Shown piece by piece: positions 23,732-35,612 of a stretch of DNA of 64,000 nucleotides (positions are counted from its first letter, which is position 1; every line of letters begins with the position of its first letter). This stretch comes from Aphelenchoides besseyi (Eukaryota > Nematoda > Chromadorea > Rhabditida > Aphelenchoididae), in NCBI GenBank assembly GCA_024699855.1, contig JAMPIQ010000001.1, positions 12,958,001 through 13,022,000 of the forward strand. The letters are read 5' to 3'. Below the pieces are notes generated by a model. The model worked only from the letters and a program-made list of their open reading frames with translations, did no database searches and was not told the origin of the DNA. The translations under genes were made by a program, and so were the position numbers.

Positions 23732-24263
23732 TGGATAGAAGAGCAAGATTCTCGCTTTTCAAAAGTTCTGATCAAGTTTCTGGTCACGTACTGAAACCAA
23801 CAATAATTAGTCGGGAATATACACAGTAAACGCCGCGATTAGAAAGCAATCGACTCAACAAAAAAGAAGATGAAGCGCCGTTAAAGCAGAGTAACAAACA
23901 GGAGCTTCAGCACAAACAAATGAAACGTTTAAACCTATTTATAGTCAATACCATACCCACAAATAGTCGGAGCTCAGAGTAAATAATGCTGATAGAAAGA
24001 ATACTTTACACTCAAGGACATAATGTTGGTACAAAGGGCACAGGAAACACTCTGTACAAACTACATTCGGTTCGAAGAAATAAAAGGAACTTCTGTCTAG
24101 TTTGAACCTGCTCTGATTGTGCTCGTTTTTGGCAACCAATTTGATGATAACTCAAACAATTTTTCTCTTTTATTTGGCAACATTACTTCATGAAAATGAT
24201 CGTCCAATTTTTTATTACAACACAAATAACTCAGTACCATTGATCTGTGATCTCTTGTTTCAT
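23732..24263. other. Intergenic between the dehydrogenase and the membrane glycoprotein
   Basis: AT-rich DNA upstream of the dehydrogenase and downstream of the next minus-strand gene. Short open frames only. Confidence 0.6.
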
Positions 24264-25607
24264 CTACTTGTGTTCTGCAATGACCATGCGAACAACATCC
24301 ACTTGTCGATTTTCTTCTTTTGTCTGAATCCAATCAAAATGTAAACAAAAACAAACTCACGATTGTCTTCACATAGTCCTTCAGTGCTTGTTCCTGATCA
24401 TCGTTGTGAATCGGACGTTCCCGCAGAAAACGACGAGCATTCGTGGAGTTGACCACTCGACAAAGATGTTCGACATCGGCTTTCCCAAACGTCTGTTCAG
24501 GCCAATTGCACTCCTTCAAGTCGATTAATCCAAAGACGATTATTACGTACGGTCTTTTTGTTTTGTTCCTTCGCAAATTTCACGAGCATGTTCGGGAGTT
24601 TCAGTCCACTCTGCGATTGAGTGGTCGCATTTATGAGCTCTGGTGATATTTTGTGGAAGAGAATCTCGTCATCACTGATGTTCTTTCGAAGGCTTGTAAG
24701 TTCACCGTCGAGTTCTTCGTTACGTGGAATGTTCGAGAAGTCGCCGTCTTTCTTCTTCCGATAACAACACGAAGACAAGACCACGGATGATGACAAAATG
24801 CAAAGCAGAAGAACTCTGAAGGCCAAATAGGTAGATGAACAACAATGAAGATCTTACCCGCCACTCAACAACGACCACCACATCCACGACGGATAGCATA
24901 GAATGCCGCATTTCCTCTGCTCCTTGTCTTCGTGCATATCGACATGAGCGTTTTGCTGAACAACGTATATCAAGATCTCTGAAAACTTACGAAGTGGATG
25001 TTGAGGCCTGGAAGTGGACGAGAAGCCGAAAACTCGAACGACAAAACGAATTTGGTGGTGGCCGCGTGATACGAGTTTTCGCACGGAAACATCTTCTGAG
25101 TATTTTCGTCGTTGAAGACAATCGATTTGGATGTCAAATTGCCAATGAGATCGAAGCTGAACGATTGATCATCTGAAGATCGTCCTTAGTTGTTCTCCCA
25201 TGACAACAACTCACTAGCAAACATCCAAGTCGAATTGGTTTGGTTGGAAACAACCTCCGCATCAATAACACACTCAGCGAATTTAAGAGTAACACTGAAA
25301 AGCAAATGGTTGTTTTCGCAATGTAACTCACTTGGTGATCTCAACAGGGGTGTCGTCGTATGTGATGTTGAAGTCGAGTTCAACGTTTTTGGAATCGTTA
25401 TGCTTGAATTCGAGAGTCATATTCGTCGATTTGCAGTTGCCGTTCACGGTCCTGAAAACAACGATGAGACTCGTAGACCTTCGAGACTCACACTCCGTGG
25501 TCTGCCGAATTGCTCACACACTTGTTAACGGAACCATTTGCCGTAACCACAGAGTAGAAGGAGATCAGAGAAATCAAACATGTCAACAGCAAGAGACGAC
25601 CCGTCAT
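24264..25607 (-). CDS. Type I membrane glycoprotein with long cytoplasmic tail, family not recognised
   Basis: Signal peptide (MTGRLLLLTCLISLISFYSV), then a luminal/extracellular domain of about 200 residues with N-x-S/T sites (NGS, NMT, NIT, NVT, NQT, NST, NLT) and paired cysteines (CKSTN, AECVID, FPCENSYHA), then CYPSW and a membrane helix (SLLSGGVLLLCILSSSVVL) followed by CCYRKKKDG, and a charged tail of about 130 residues (ISDDEILFHKISPEL, ADVEHLCRVVNSTNARRFL). The glycosylated domain and single helix recall lysosome-associated membrane proteins, but those have very short tails, so I do not assign it. Eight or so exons; the junction at 24858/24815 (SGG/VLLLC) shows it is one gene rather than two. 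Confidence 0.7.
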
Positions 25608-25732
25608 TTTTGTGAAATGAACTCGATGAAAACAACTTTACTTGTCAATCACTTTACAGACAATACATTCACTCTGAATCTTCATGTTAAAGTTTTTTTA
25701 TTCATACACTACGAAATTAATAAAGAAGTTGA

Positions 25733-26971
25733 TTAAAACGCGGTGTTTTTTGACTTGGTATTCCACGCAATAACCGTCGATGTTCTCAATGTTTTTTTTT
25801 GTCTAATCCAATTCCACAAACGTTGACGATAGGATCGAATGAGCATAAGCGTAGCGATCGTGTTGATTGCTGGGGTCCACGTCATGATCTCGATTACAAT
25901 TTGCGATATGAACTGAAACTTGATTTTCGCGAGACTAAGAATCGATACGAAACCCAGTGGCAAAACTAATGGAATCGATGTGGTTAACGACTGAAAGCTA
26001 CGTTCTGATAGAGATTATAATTGTGATTACCTGTACAAACAAAATGCATCCAAACTGACAACACATTTCTTGAAGTTTCTTCGATGGTGTCAAAGATTGA
26101 TGTCGAAGTTCACGGAATGTCAGTATTGCAAGCAAAATCTGAATCGTAGAACATGAAAACATTATACCACGTACGAATGGGACGAGAACAAAAGCAAAGG
26201 TATTTCTCTAAACTCATTCAATTGGTTTTTGTTAACCGCTCGATAACTTGCATTTGTATCGGCAACTAAAACAAACGGAATAGAAACTTCTTCGTACCAA
26301 AATGGTGCATAGTCGTTTTCGCTGTCTCCTGAACAGAAACCCAACCACGTGTTGAGACCACAACTTGCAACTAGAATCAATAAAACCGCGTACATTGCAA
26401 CCACAAAAAAAGGTGAAGGCGACTTCTTGCTAAAAGTTTTAGTTCAACGTTGCCTACTTGATGTGAGCTTACTATTTGACAATGTGAAAACGAAAGCAAA
26501 ACAAAAGCGTCAAATTTATACATGTAGCTAGTGGAGCTGTAACTTGAAGTACAACAGAAATGCACTGACCGGAATATCCATGCGAACTTGACGGTCCCAT
26601 GAATGCATACATATAAACACCAGCATATATTCGATAGCGCTGAATCAAGGATGACAGACCTTAATCGGTAGTACTTACTGCTTGACAATACAAATAACAC
26701 AGTAGAAAGTAGGCGTCAGCAATTGCATTCATTAATAGAAGTTTTGCGAAGAATCGAAATTGCGGATGTGTTGTTTGCAGAAGGAGATAAACCAACAAAA
26801 CGATTGAGATTCCACCGACGGTTGCAGCACTCAGATTGTTGATGCGAAGTATTGTTGAAAGAGTTGTTTGATTGAAACTCATGTCTGTCGTGTTTGAAAA
26901 GTAAAACGGATCCTAAAACGGTTTGTTTTTAACAACCAATTTTCTATCACCTTAATATAGGGACTCTCCAT
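25733..26971 (-). CDS. Seven-helix chemoreceptor, STR superfamily (Srd-like)
   Basis: A short first exon (MESPYIK, start 26971) joins DPFYFSNTTDMSFNQTT with two N-glycosylation sites. Helices include ATVGGISIVLLVYLLLQTT, FAKLLLMNAIADAYFLLCYL, YAVLLILVASCGLNTWLG and FISQIVIEIMTWTPAINTIA. Before helix 6 is the family-like stretch SKKLQEMCC, and helix 7 ends with TLMLIRSYRQRL, the usual YR. The last residues are NTKSKNTAF at 25733. Several short introns, all reconcilable with phase. TTTTAG precedes the first ATG by 9 bp and may be a spliced-leader acceptor. It stops 126 bp upstream of the start of the neighbouring minus-strand glycoprotein gene. Confidence 0.78.
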
Positions 26972-28284
26972 ATTTAGATCCTAAAACAAAAGGAAAGAAT
27001 CCGAAATAGCTAAAGTATAAACTGAAGGTGTTTAGTTGACAGAAAAGTTTATATCCATTTGAAATAAAGAGTACAAATCGCCGTTAATAGCAAGCGTATG
27101 ACACGATACAATTTTGGCTTTTGCAATTTGAAATGATCAAGACGAACCCTTCAGAAATATTCCTTACAATGATATCATTTCAATTGCCACCAATCATGTG
27201 TCTACTGATAAGAACAATCTTGGTGCTTCAATTGAACACGATGATGTTGAACAAAATGAATTGTGATCACTTCATTTGTATTCATATTTCAGACATCGAA
27301 TTTAAGCTTACTATAAAGAAAGCTTTTATTCAAACCCAAAAACTTTTTTCGTCATAGGAAAATAAAACGTACTGTCAGTCAATCAGTATGTTGTTTTCTT
27401 GCAATCACACAGTTTTCCCTCTCTTCTTTCGTTCTTATCATCGAATTTGAAATGGACCTGTCGTCGTCAATGAAAGAGATTGCTTATGATGATACTGTGG
27501 CAGCTATGAAATCAGCTGACAATGTTAAACCAAATTCACAAACATCAAAACGTCGAGCACCAAAAACTTTAAAACAAGTTTTGCTTAAAAAGTTCGACAA
27601 TATTGAAGAATTTCGCAATTGGTGGTCGGATAACTCAACAATCCCAACGATCTCAATCAGCGCGCTCTCCATCAACTTCTTTTTAATTCTTCTGCTTCCA
27701 TTCAGTTGCCTATTCAGTTTTCAGGTTCTATTCAATATAAGATCACTTGTCTCGACTCTCCATTTACCATAAATATTACTGAGACAAAATCGAATTTCTA
27801 TGACCAAAATAGTCTCATTCTTATTGAAATATCATTCATCACAATACAACTGAATTTACTTCCTTTATACCGCTTACAAAGTTTGAAGGTTTGTATTTTG
27901 TATTCGCACTCTACCTTTAAACTCTTTAGACATTTGAGAAAATATAATGTCGATTCTTTAAAGAGGCCATAATGAGTGGAAGAGTTATCTACGAGCTTAC
28001 GTGTTAAGAGTACCGGAGCTGTTCTTTATTTTACTGGGACATTCGATTATGTTGGAGACTTAACAGATTAATAAGAACCTTAAACAATAATAAACTTATG
28101 CTTTGGGTAAGTACATACCAAATGATGTCGTGCAAAACTAAAGCTTATAAATGAAAGCATAATGTCTGTGAAAGGAGTTTGCGAATCTTTTGCAAGCACA
28201 TTAGTTCCGTTAGTTGTTGACTGAAGCTGACACCACACAAGTTTCGTTATAAGCGATGATGGCTATTTGTTGACATCAAAATCA
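26972..28284. other. 1.3 kb spacer with one weak open frame
   Basis: Mostly AT-rich. The frame 27452-27772 on + begins MDLSSSMKEIAYDD and contains KKFDNIEEFRNWWSDN, which looks protein-like and slightly resembles FLYWCH/transposase-type regulators, but then turns into low-information hydrophobic sequence and no exon continuation with good splice sites was found. I rate a real gene there at about 0.2. Confidence 0.4.
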
Positions 28285-28535
28285 GGGAAGAATACCAGAT
28301 GTACTTCCATTGTCGTTTTGAATGTCAACCACAACGACTTAATTAAATGCTGCACCCATAAGAAATAACATCAACTCTGCTAAATAAGTGATAAGAAACA
28401 CCCACATCATTGATATTCGTGTTCATTCGGATCAAATGGCTCGTTAGTGACTATCCTTTCAAGCATTCAAAATGAGCATAAAAGCACAGGAATAACGTCG
28501 TTTAATCAATCACTTTAGTTGCCATTGAACCGAAA

Positions 28536-30144
28536 ATGAAGTTGTCGATTCTCGGTCTATTGGTCGCCGTTCTTCTGTTCGTCGATTTGTCGGAGTCGTT
28601 CACACTCAGCGGTCAAAGTCGACATAACACCGTGGAGAAGCTCCGAAGATACCAAGCGCTGAAACGTCAAAGTCGAATCAAAAAGTTCTATATGCCCGAA
28701 TATCCAGAAGCTCCATTGACTGTGAGTGTCTCCATCGGTAACGCCAAGCTGTTCACGAATGAATTGATCACTTGCTTTCAGGAGGTTCGGTCTACCAACT
28801 CTCAGTCGAGACTGGACAAACATCCCTGTGGACGTAAGAACCAGTTGGCTTTGCTATTCATTTCATTTTAAGTTTATCACCAAACTACACAGAACTTACC
28901 AAGGACAATAAACCTTACGAGCCCTCAGAATCGAAAACCTCTTGGAAAGTAGATGATTATTTTAGTGGTTAGTAGCTTATTTGATTGACACTAAGCATTC
29001 AATTGTCTCTGTAGGAATTACTGGAAATTTTCGAGTTTACGGCGGTCTATACGGCGATATGGTCTCGGTACGTGTAATCTAGTAAAGAAACAAGAACAAA
29101 TGTAACTTAGGTCAGTAATGAAACGTCCTTCAATCAAACTTTTGGGTTGATCAGTGCAACTGACGGTATCATAGATCCGTGGTATGATCCAACCTTTGAC
29201 GGAATAGATGGAGTAGGATTTAAATTTGATTCTTGATAATACATTTTCTAGGCGTTGGGCTTGAGCTGGGATATCACGCTCGTGCCAAGCACGCCGCCCA
29301 ATTGCTATTCCAATCCTATCCACAATATTCTTTATAACGCCAAAGATGTAATCAGTAGTCTCTCTTCTTTTAAACGATAATTTCAGATCAAACATGGAAA
29401 TGAATTCTACGTCTTGTGGATGGCAAAGTAAGAACAAGACTAGTAAGTGATGTCCGTTTGTTTCTAGCGCTGATCAACAACTGACCAACGATGGTACTGG
29501 GCATCATTACAATTGGGAAATAAGCTTTGGAAAGATCGATCACAACTTGTGTGAAAGGAACTTCAATATGACTAGTCTGTTGTCTAGCTCTTTATCGACG
29601 CCTGCATTCCAACTAAGCCAATTCAGCTTTGGAGATTACACATATGACATGGAAGACAACTATGTTTCAGTAGATACTGGATCACCGGTTATTTACATGC
29701 CATCGGAAGTATACGAGAAGATTTTCGACGTTATCTCTCCGACATACGATTGGGATACCGGCTTGTACACCGTCGACTGCAAGAACGCCGGCACTTATGA
29801 TCCTTGGGTATGTTTCTTTAGTTTTCATGTGCAAATTTGAGATTCAGATCTTTTCACTCGACGGCGTTGATTACACCGTTCCATCCAGTACTTATGTTGT
29901 TGATATTGGAATTGGCGACGGGCAATGCGTTTTATCCTATGGCCTCAGCAACTTTTACACTGCTGATTGGGTATGTTTCAGGTGTTCTGGGGGATTTCAA
30001 TTCGATTTTCAGGTTCTTGGAAACCCGTGGCTGATTGAGCACTGTGTCTTGTTCGACATCAAAAACAGTCAAATTGGATTTGCCAAACCGAAGCCTTCAG
30101 TATCGGTGCTAACCACTGCAAAGCCTACGACTCAAAAGAAATAG
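28536..30144 (+). CDS. Aspartic-protease-like secreted protein (copy 2), first catalytic Asp replaced by Glu
   Basis: Intact paralog of 6106-7710 with the same exon plan and the same change, VETGQTSLW in the N-lobe and VDTGSPVIYMP in the C-lobe. Most exons differ by zero to three residues from copy 1, but the exon at about 29255-29350 is clearly divergent (LGLSWDITLVPSTPPNCYSN against LGLGWDPTNVPSTPNYYSE). Key junctions: donor ATCG/GTAACG in VSIG/GSVYQL, acceptor ATTTTAAG before SPNYTELTKD, and PW/IFSLDG. It ends in TTAKPTTQKK. Both copies are open throughout, so both are probably expressed and share a function that does not need the standard Asp dyad. Confidence 0.88.
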
Positions 30145-30223
30145 ACGATTCGTTTAGATTATTTTAAAAGAATAAAACTACTTGCATGTATTGATTGCCT
30201 GGAATAAAAGTCAAAAAGAAGAA

Positions 30224-30296
30224 TGCCGAAAGCCGGGATCGAACCAGCGACCTTAAGATCTTCAGTCTCACGCTCTCCCAACTGAGCTATTTCGGC
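30224..30296 (-). tRNA. tRNA-Phe (anticodon GAA), copy 2
   Basis: Reverse complement identical to the gene at 5954-6026, including the acceptor stem, anticodon GAA and T arm, with an RNA polymerase III type T run (AAAAAG on +) just downstream. Part of block A. Confidence 0.96.
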
Positions 30297-30597
30297 GACA
30301 CAGGAGGGTTCACTCACCATCAAAAAACTTCAACTTCGGAAGCATCGTCGACTAACTCACCCATAAAGTTGACAATGAAAGTGACCGGTATAATGAGTTC
30401 ATACAGAAACCTGATAGTGCGCATGAACACTATCATTCCACGGAAGATACTTAGCTGTTCAACACCAACCGACTAATCAAAGAAGGCAGCAATGACCGTT
30501 TATTGAGATAAGAACTTTTTGGTGCACGCCATACATCCACTTCGATGTTGCAAAGTCAGAGGTTTGTCTGAAAGTTCTTGTGAGCATTAAGACACCA

Positions 30598-31605
30598 CTA
30601 AAACCAACAGTTCAGCAACGTTTTGTTCTCCTTCGATATAACACGCGTTTTGGTCATCAGTTGTTCAAGGGCTTGTTCCAGTTGTTCAACAATGATAGAC
30701 ACGCCAAACAGCAAATCGTTCAAACCAAAATCGCCCCAAATTGCTCGCAACTTCTCTGCTTTTCGGTCAACTTCTTCGGACAACTTGAAAAATCGCTAAC
30801 TAGCCAGCTGCTTCCATTACCTCAATGAAGATGTCGATCTGCTCAATAAATTCGAAGTGATTGCTCGACTGCTGTGTCATTTGATTGAGGTTAGAAACTA
30901 AACGAATGGCTCTCTCCAAAACGCTGTCGACATCAACTGCTGTAGCTGATTCCAATAGCAACCGATTGGGCAACACTTCCAAATCAATGAGGTTGTTGTC
31001 GTCGACGAAACTCGACACCAACTTGCTGTCAATGTCACACTAAACAACTCAAATAAACAAGATATGTGAACAAACCAAATCGAAAACTTCAGTTATGTTT
31101 TTCGCGGCGAATTTGTTCAGAACATTCGATTCGATAACCATGGAACACGCCCGGTCAATCAATTGCATTTGTTTCGTACACTCAGCAAAAGGACCGTCAA
31201 ACGTGCGATGTTGTATCCACTTTTGAAGCGACAAGTGTAATTTGTCAGCGACCGGCGTCTACAAACTCGATCTGATTAATCAAAAGCTACAGCTTACCTC
31301 TTTGTTAGCAGAAGTGACTGTGGTTTCTAAATCGAAATATAGACTTCCCGTCCTTCAAACCAACCACCAATCGGTAAAAGCGAAACATCGGAGTTGATCG
31401 GTAGTAGCTGAAATTCTAAAAGAAAACAATTACGGTGGTTCGAACATCGGGTACCTGGAGGACCCATCAAGAAATCGTTCTGAATAGCCTTCGACTTCTT
31501 CTTCTGTTTACCAAGCAATGAGCGTAGAAGCCACTTCATCTCAGTACCAGTTAGCAACCGTTCGATCCAAGCAAACGAAAGAAAATGACGAGCAGTTAGG
31601 GACAA
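30598..31605 (-). CDS. Uncharacterised helical protein
   Basis: Six exons join cleanly: GPP/EFQLLPINSD, LLPI/ETTVTSANKE, KE/TPVADKLHLSL, EVFDL/CDIDSKLVSSF, IFIE/RFFKLSEEVDRK, ending NKTLLNCWF at 30598. The product is about 285 residues, nearly all predicted helix (LQKWIQHRTFDGPFAECTKQ, SVLERAIRLVSNLNQMTQQ, VDRKAEKLRAIWGDFGLN, IIVEQLEQALEQLMTKT), with a basic N terminus (KWLLRSLLGKQKKKSKA) and no signal peptide if translation starts at the inner Met (31539). I know no matching family. It abuts the right end of block A. Confidence 0.6.
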
Positions 31606-31878
31606 GTTTCTTGAGTTGTGTTGACCTTGAATGTAAATGAACGATCCGTAGATTTAAATCCTCTACGGTTAGTAATTCAACGCTCAAAGATTGATCTGAG
31701 CACTTCAAATTGTCCAACGATTAATTTCACATACAACTCGATCGTTCATTGACTACTTCAACAAAAGAAGTCCATTCCCTGCAAACTCTCAAACTCGTGA
31801 ACGTGTCCGAAAGTGCACTCAATGGCCGTTTTCCCCAACTTCGCTGTTCACTAGTTTTCGCAATGCTCGCTTTTCCGT
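31606..31878. other. Spacer upstream of the helical-protein gene and of tRNA-Arg
   Basis: About 270 bp, AT-rich; nothing recognised besides presumable promoter sequence of the minus-strand gene. Confidence 0.5.
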
Positions 31879-31964
31879 GCACCAGTGAGCTAGTGGATAA
31901 GCTGTCGGTCTTCTAAGGTCGGAAGCAAAACCGAAGGTCGTGAGTTCGATCCTCACCTGGTGTG
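31879..31964 (+). tRNA. tRNA-Arg (anticodon TCT) with a 13-nt intron
   Basis: Acceptor GCACCAG pairs with CTGGTGT (G-T at the first pair). The D stem is AGCT/AGCT around AGTGGATA. The anticodon stem TCGGT pairs with ACCGA only if about 13 nt (ending GGAAGCAA) are removed from the loop after position 37. The loop is then CTTCTAA with anticodon TCT. T arm GTGAG-TTCGATC-CTCAC is perfect. An intron one base 3' of the anticodon is the standard nuclear position. TTTT follows shortly after the discriminator base. Confidence 0.88.
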
Positions 31965-32481
31965 ATCTATTTTGGACAAAAAACAAGATTTGAATTTCGT
32001 ATTCTAAAAGTTTTACACTTCAATTTAACTCTACAATGATCATGAAAAAGTTCAACAAATTCAGACGCAGGAACGATCAATTGAACAAGATAAACCGGAT
32101 TTGAATGTCAATCGGCTGCACACTCAGCTTTTGTGAAACACAAGTTGATCACTTTGCACTTTCCAATTGACTATAAAAGCGGCGTTGTCTGAAGTAAATC
32201 TTGTGGTCGAAGTTATTTTGAACTTCGAATTTGAAATGTTTGAGTGTCAAGCTAGACAATAAATGAAGGAAACAAACCACAAGTCGTCAAATGTAGGCAC
32301 TGTTCAGAGACCAACTGACACAAACTACCTTGTGCTGCCCACTTCTCTTGTCAAAACTGATTAATGATCGAAACACACTAGGCTTAGAACACACTACTTT
32401 GTGTTCATTCATTGTCTTTTTTAATGATAAGAACAGTAAACGGGTATAAATACACGTTGGGAGTTCAGACAGAGAACAACA
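31965..32481. other. Upstream region of the cytochrome P450 gene
   Basis: About 0.5 kb without open frames of note. A second TATAAAAG occurs near 32171 with no gene attached that I can see; the one used is probably 32446-32453. Confidence 0.5.
32446..32453 (+). promoter_or_regulatory. TATA box of the P450 gene
   Basis: TATAAATA 29 bp upstream of the start codon at 32482; the short spacing implies a very short 5' untranslated region. Confidence 0.6.
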
Positions 32482-34160
32482 ATGTTTTCCGTTCTAATTC
32501 TTTCCTTGGTTTTCTTGGCTCTTTACAATTTTTGGTGGAAAAGACGTTCATATCCACCAGGTAGTCGTCGTCCAAGTGTTCCAATTTGCATTTTCATTTC
32601 ACAGGTCCTACTCCACTGCCGATCATTGGCAACAGCCATCAGTTCAAGCAAAGGCCCTATGATTGTTGGACGGAATGGCGCAAACAGTTTGGTCCCGTCT
32701 ACACTTTCTGGCAAACAGAGATGCCCGTGGTTGTTTTCGCAGACTACGAAACCATTCATGAGACACTTATCAAAGATGCTGAAACCTATTCTGGACGTCA
32801 AGGCTTTGGAAAACAGGCAGAAATTATGCGCGATGGACCGCTGGGTGTTCTCGACACAGAAGGAGAATTGTGGCGATCTCAACGACGATTCATCTTGTCA
32901 ACGTTCAGAGACTTTGGCATGGGCAAAAATTTGATGCAAACGAAAATCCATCAACAAATCGAAGAGTTGATTTCCGACTGTTTAGAGGAACAGAATCAGA
33001 AGGGAGTTGTGGATTTGCCAGCGAATATCGAACGTTGTGTTGGGTCCGTGATCTGTCGAATGCTGTTCGGACACTCGTTTCAAAAGGTGAGCTCAACTAT
33101 CTTGTATTCAACTGGCAAAATTGTAGGATGACTTCGAACGATATCGAAAGCAAATGCATGAGTTGGCTAAGAACTTTTTTACTCCAACAATGATGGTCAT
33201 TTCGTATGTTGATTTCGCCCATCGATTACCGTATTTCAAAACTTACTATGAGAAATTGGTTAAGACCTGCGAAGAATTTCGACGTTACTTCGACTCTGAA
33301 CTTCGAGAACATGAGCGAAAATTGGAAACTGGTGAAGTAGACGAGAAATCTGCTGACGATTTTGTTTACGTTTACATGAACGAGATGCGTAAGAATCAAC
33401 CGGAAAGCTATTTCCAGTGAGTTTTCGATCTCGTCATTTACTCAAGTATTTGATTCTAGCGAGAAGATGCTGAGAGCACTGGTTCTTGACCTCTTCATCA
33501 CCGGCCAAGAAACAACCTCCGCCACTTTGGTGTTTCTGATCATTTACGTTCTCAATCATCCGCATGTACAAGTCGAAATTCATCGAGAGTTAGACGAGAA
33601 AATAGGAAGCGATCGTCTAGTTGAAACCGCCGATCGAAACGAGCTGGTTTACTTGAATGCTGTGATCAACGAGGTAGCTTCAAACCATAACGTGTACTCC
33701 AGTTGTTTAGACTCAACGTCTCCACAATCTTCTACCTTTCAATCTCTTGCACAAGAACAATAAACCGGTTGTGGTAAACGGCTTCCAGATTCCCAAGGGC
33801 ACAGCAATTGCTCCACAGATATCCTGCGTCTTGAGTGATCCAAAAGTGAGATTCAACTTTTGTTCCCTCATTCTCCGTTTCTAGATCTTTCCCGAGCCGG
33901 AGAAATTCAAGCCGGAAAGATTTGTGGATTCTGAAGGGAAACTGAAGAAGTTCGACGAGTTGATTCCGTTTTCTGTTGGGAAACGCGAGTGCATTGGTCG
34001 TAGTTTGGCGACAATGGAACTTCTGCTGATCACCGCCAATCTTTTCAATCGTTTCCGTCTGGAACCCACAGATCCAAAGCATCCGCCAACAATGGAAAAG
34101 ATTGTCGAATTCGGAGCTCGATATCATCCGTTCAGTGTGCAAATGTACCCTCGATTTTAG
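32482..34160 (+). CDS. Cytochrome P450 (CYP2-clan, CYP33-like)
   Basis: ER-anchored heme monooxygenase of about 490 residues. N-terminal helix FSVLILSLVFLALYNFWW, then the proline hinge SYPPGPTPLPIIGN across intron 1. Further marks: WRSQRRFILSTFRDFGMG (helix C), the I-helix LVLDLFITGQETTSATLVF, the K-helix ExxR as NETQRL across an intron (acceptor GTTTAG), the PERF region KFKPERF, and heme-binding FSVGKRECIG. It ends HPFSVQMYPRF. All motifs are intact, so it should be active; the substrate is not predictable, but clade-V P450s of this type act on fatty acids and xenobiotics. Its last ~100 bp are duplicated as a stump at 11892-11990. Confidence 0.95.
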
Positions 34161-34796
34161 TTCTTTGTCCTGTTTATTAAACGAACATACACAACAGCGG
34201 TCAGTTGACTATTGACGGTCGTTGAGTCTAATCCAATGCCCACTTGATGTTCGAGTCTCGATTCGAGCTCAACCTAATCTGAAGGGACAAATGAAGCACG
34301 CAGTAAACATCAGAACTCACCATCCACAATCGAACTGTCTGGGCACAAACACCCAACCCCCGATAGCTTCAATCGGCCAAACTTCTCCAACAACAACTGT
34401 CACTTGTCGTTTTACTTTGAATGTGCGAACGTAAAGTAGCAACAAGCATCTAGTTGAGGATTCGTGAATAAAGATGATTTCAGTGTTCGCATCCACCTGT
34501 TTACTTCCTTTCATCAGCTCTCCGTTCGAATGGCCATTTGGTTGCTGTTTTGAACAACGATTTGAAGTGGATGACTAGTCGATGAGATAAATCTGAGCGA
34601 CGAGTAGACACAACTGTCAGATCGTTTAGAATTGAATCGCTATCCTTGTAGTCGGTTGGATGGAACGTTGATTCGAGGATTACGGAGCGTGTCAAAGACC
34701 AACTGAACGACGGATTTTGCATTTTGAGAAATAAAATCGAGATCTTCGGATTGCTTTTAGTAACTGAGAGAATCAAGTCTCATTCAATAGATTGTT
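34066..34796. repeat. Inverted duplication block C, right copy
   Basis: Reverse complement of 11267-11990. Starts inside the last P450 exon and runs through its 3' flank. Apart from the P450 end, no gene is established in it. Confidence 0.9.
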
Positions 34797-35011
34797 AATG
34801 AGAAAGTTTGGTCTTTAGTTGATCGCGTTCTTTGCAGTTTAGTTTCCGAAAAACGTGTTTTGTTGATCAACTTAACACTTTTTGCGATCAAATGAACAGA
34901 GAAAATTGGAACGCTCGGGAGGAGTTTTGTTGCTCGAACTCTCCCAGTCCGCTGAACGTGCAGTGTAACGGAAGTTTTATTCTAGCAGATCGACTTTGAA
35001 AAGTTTATTTG

Positions 35012-35612
35012 ATGGCAAATCACAACACAGATTCGCATTTTCGATGTATCTTCGGATCACACGTTCTGGTGAGTTGATATCTGAAGTGTGCAGTTGATTG
35101 GTTTAGAAAGCCGCTTATTTGATTGGCGTATTTGGAGTGATTTTCGAAGCAACGTCATTAGTTTACGTTTACATTTGTTTCAAATTTGCTGGAGACTTTT
35201 GTTTGCATGGTCTTCTCGACGTTGCTTCTCTTCTTTGTTACTTGAGTTTAATGGCGGCTGTGAAACGAGAGCAACCGAAATGGATGTGGATTTATCTGAT
35301 ACTTAACGTGAGTTGACTGTTTTTGACTACTCAAAGAAATGACTTCAGAGTTTGTGTACTACAGCAGAAGGCTACTTGGTAATCGTTTCTCTTCATTTCG
35401 GCCGTCGATCGAACTCTACGAGTATTTTGCCGTTACCTCACGATCTTCTCGTTCTTTCTGCTAGTCTAGTGAATATCTATTGCGTCATAGTGGTCTGGAG
35501 AGCTCGTTGTTATTTGCTCCAGAGCACGAATCGAACTGTTCATCAACTCGCCGGTCCTCGACCCTACGAACCAACGAAATGGCGACGAATTCAATTCTCG
35601 ATTCAGAAGTAG
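35012..35612 (+). CDS. Four-helix small membrane protein
   Basis: 173 residues from three exons (35012-35068, 35107-35307, 35349-35612), all in phase 0. Order: short N terminus with CIFGSH, helix 1 (AAYLIGVFGVIFEATSLVYV), helix 2 (LLDVASLLCYLSLMAAV), helix 3 (WIYLILNSLCTTAEGYLVIV), helix 4 (LVLSASLVNIYCVIVVW), then a basic tail QLAGPRPYEPTKWRRIQ. The Cys-x-x-x start followed by a helix with xxFIG/LIG resembles nematode LAPTM-like four-helix proteins and the gene at 59755-60374; I infer a shared family. It sits between right blocks C and B and has no copy on the left. Confidence 0.75.

Larger units (their letters stand above)
28285..30299. repeat. Inverted duplication block A, right copy
   Basis: Reverse complement of 5951-7961. 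Carries the second aspartic-protease-like gene and the second tRNA-Phe. It ends three bases beyond the tRNA, exactly as in the left copy. Confidence 0.92.

Noticed and set aside
24264..24883. A separate small secreted-protein gene
   Set aside because: I first read a signal peptide at about 24880, but the upstream exon is open in the same frame (CYPSWMWWSLL) and makes this the membrane helix of one longer gene.
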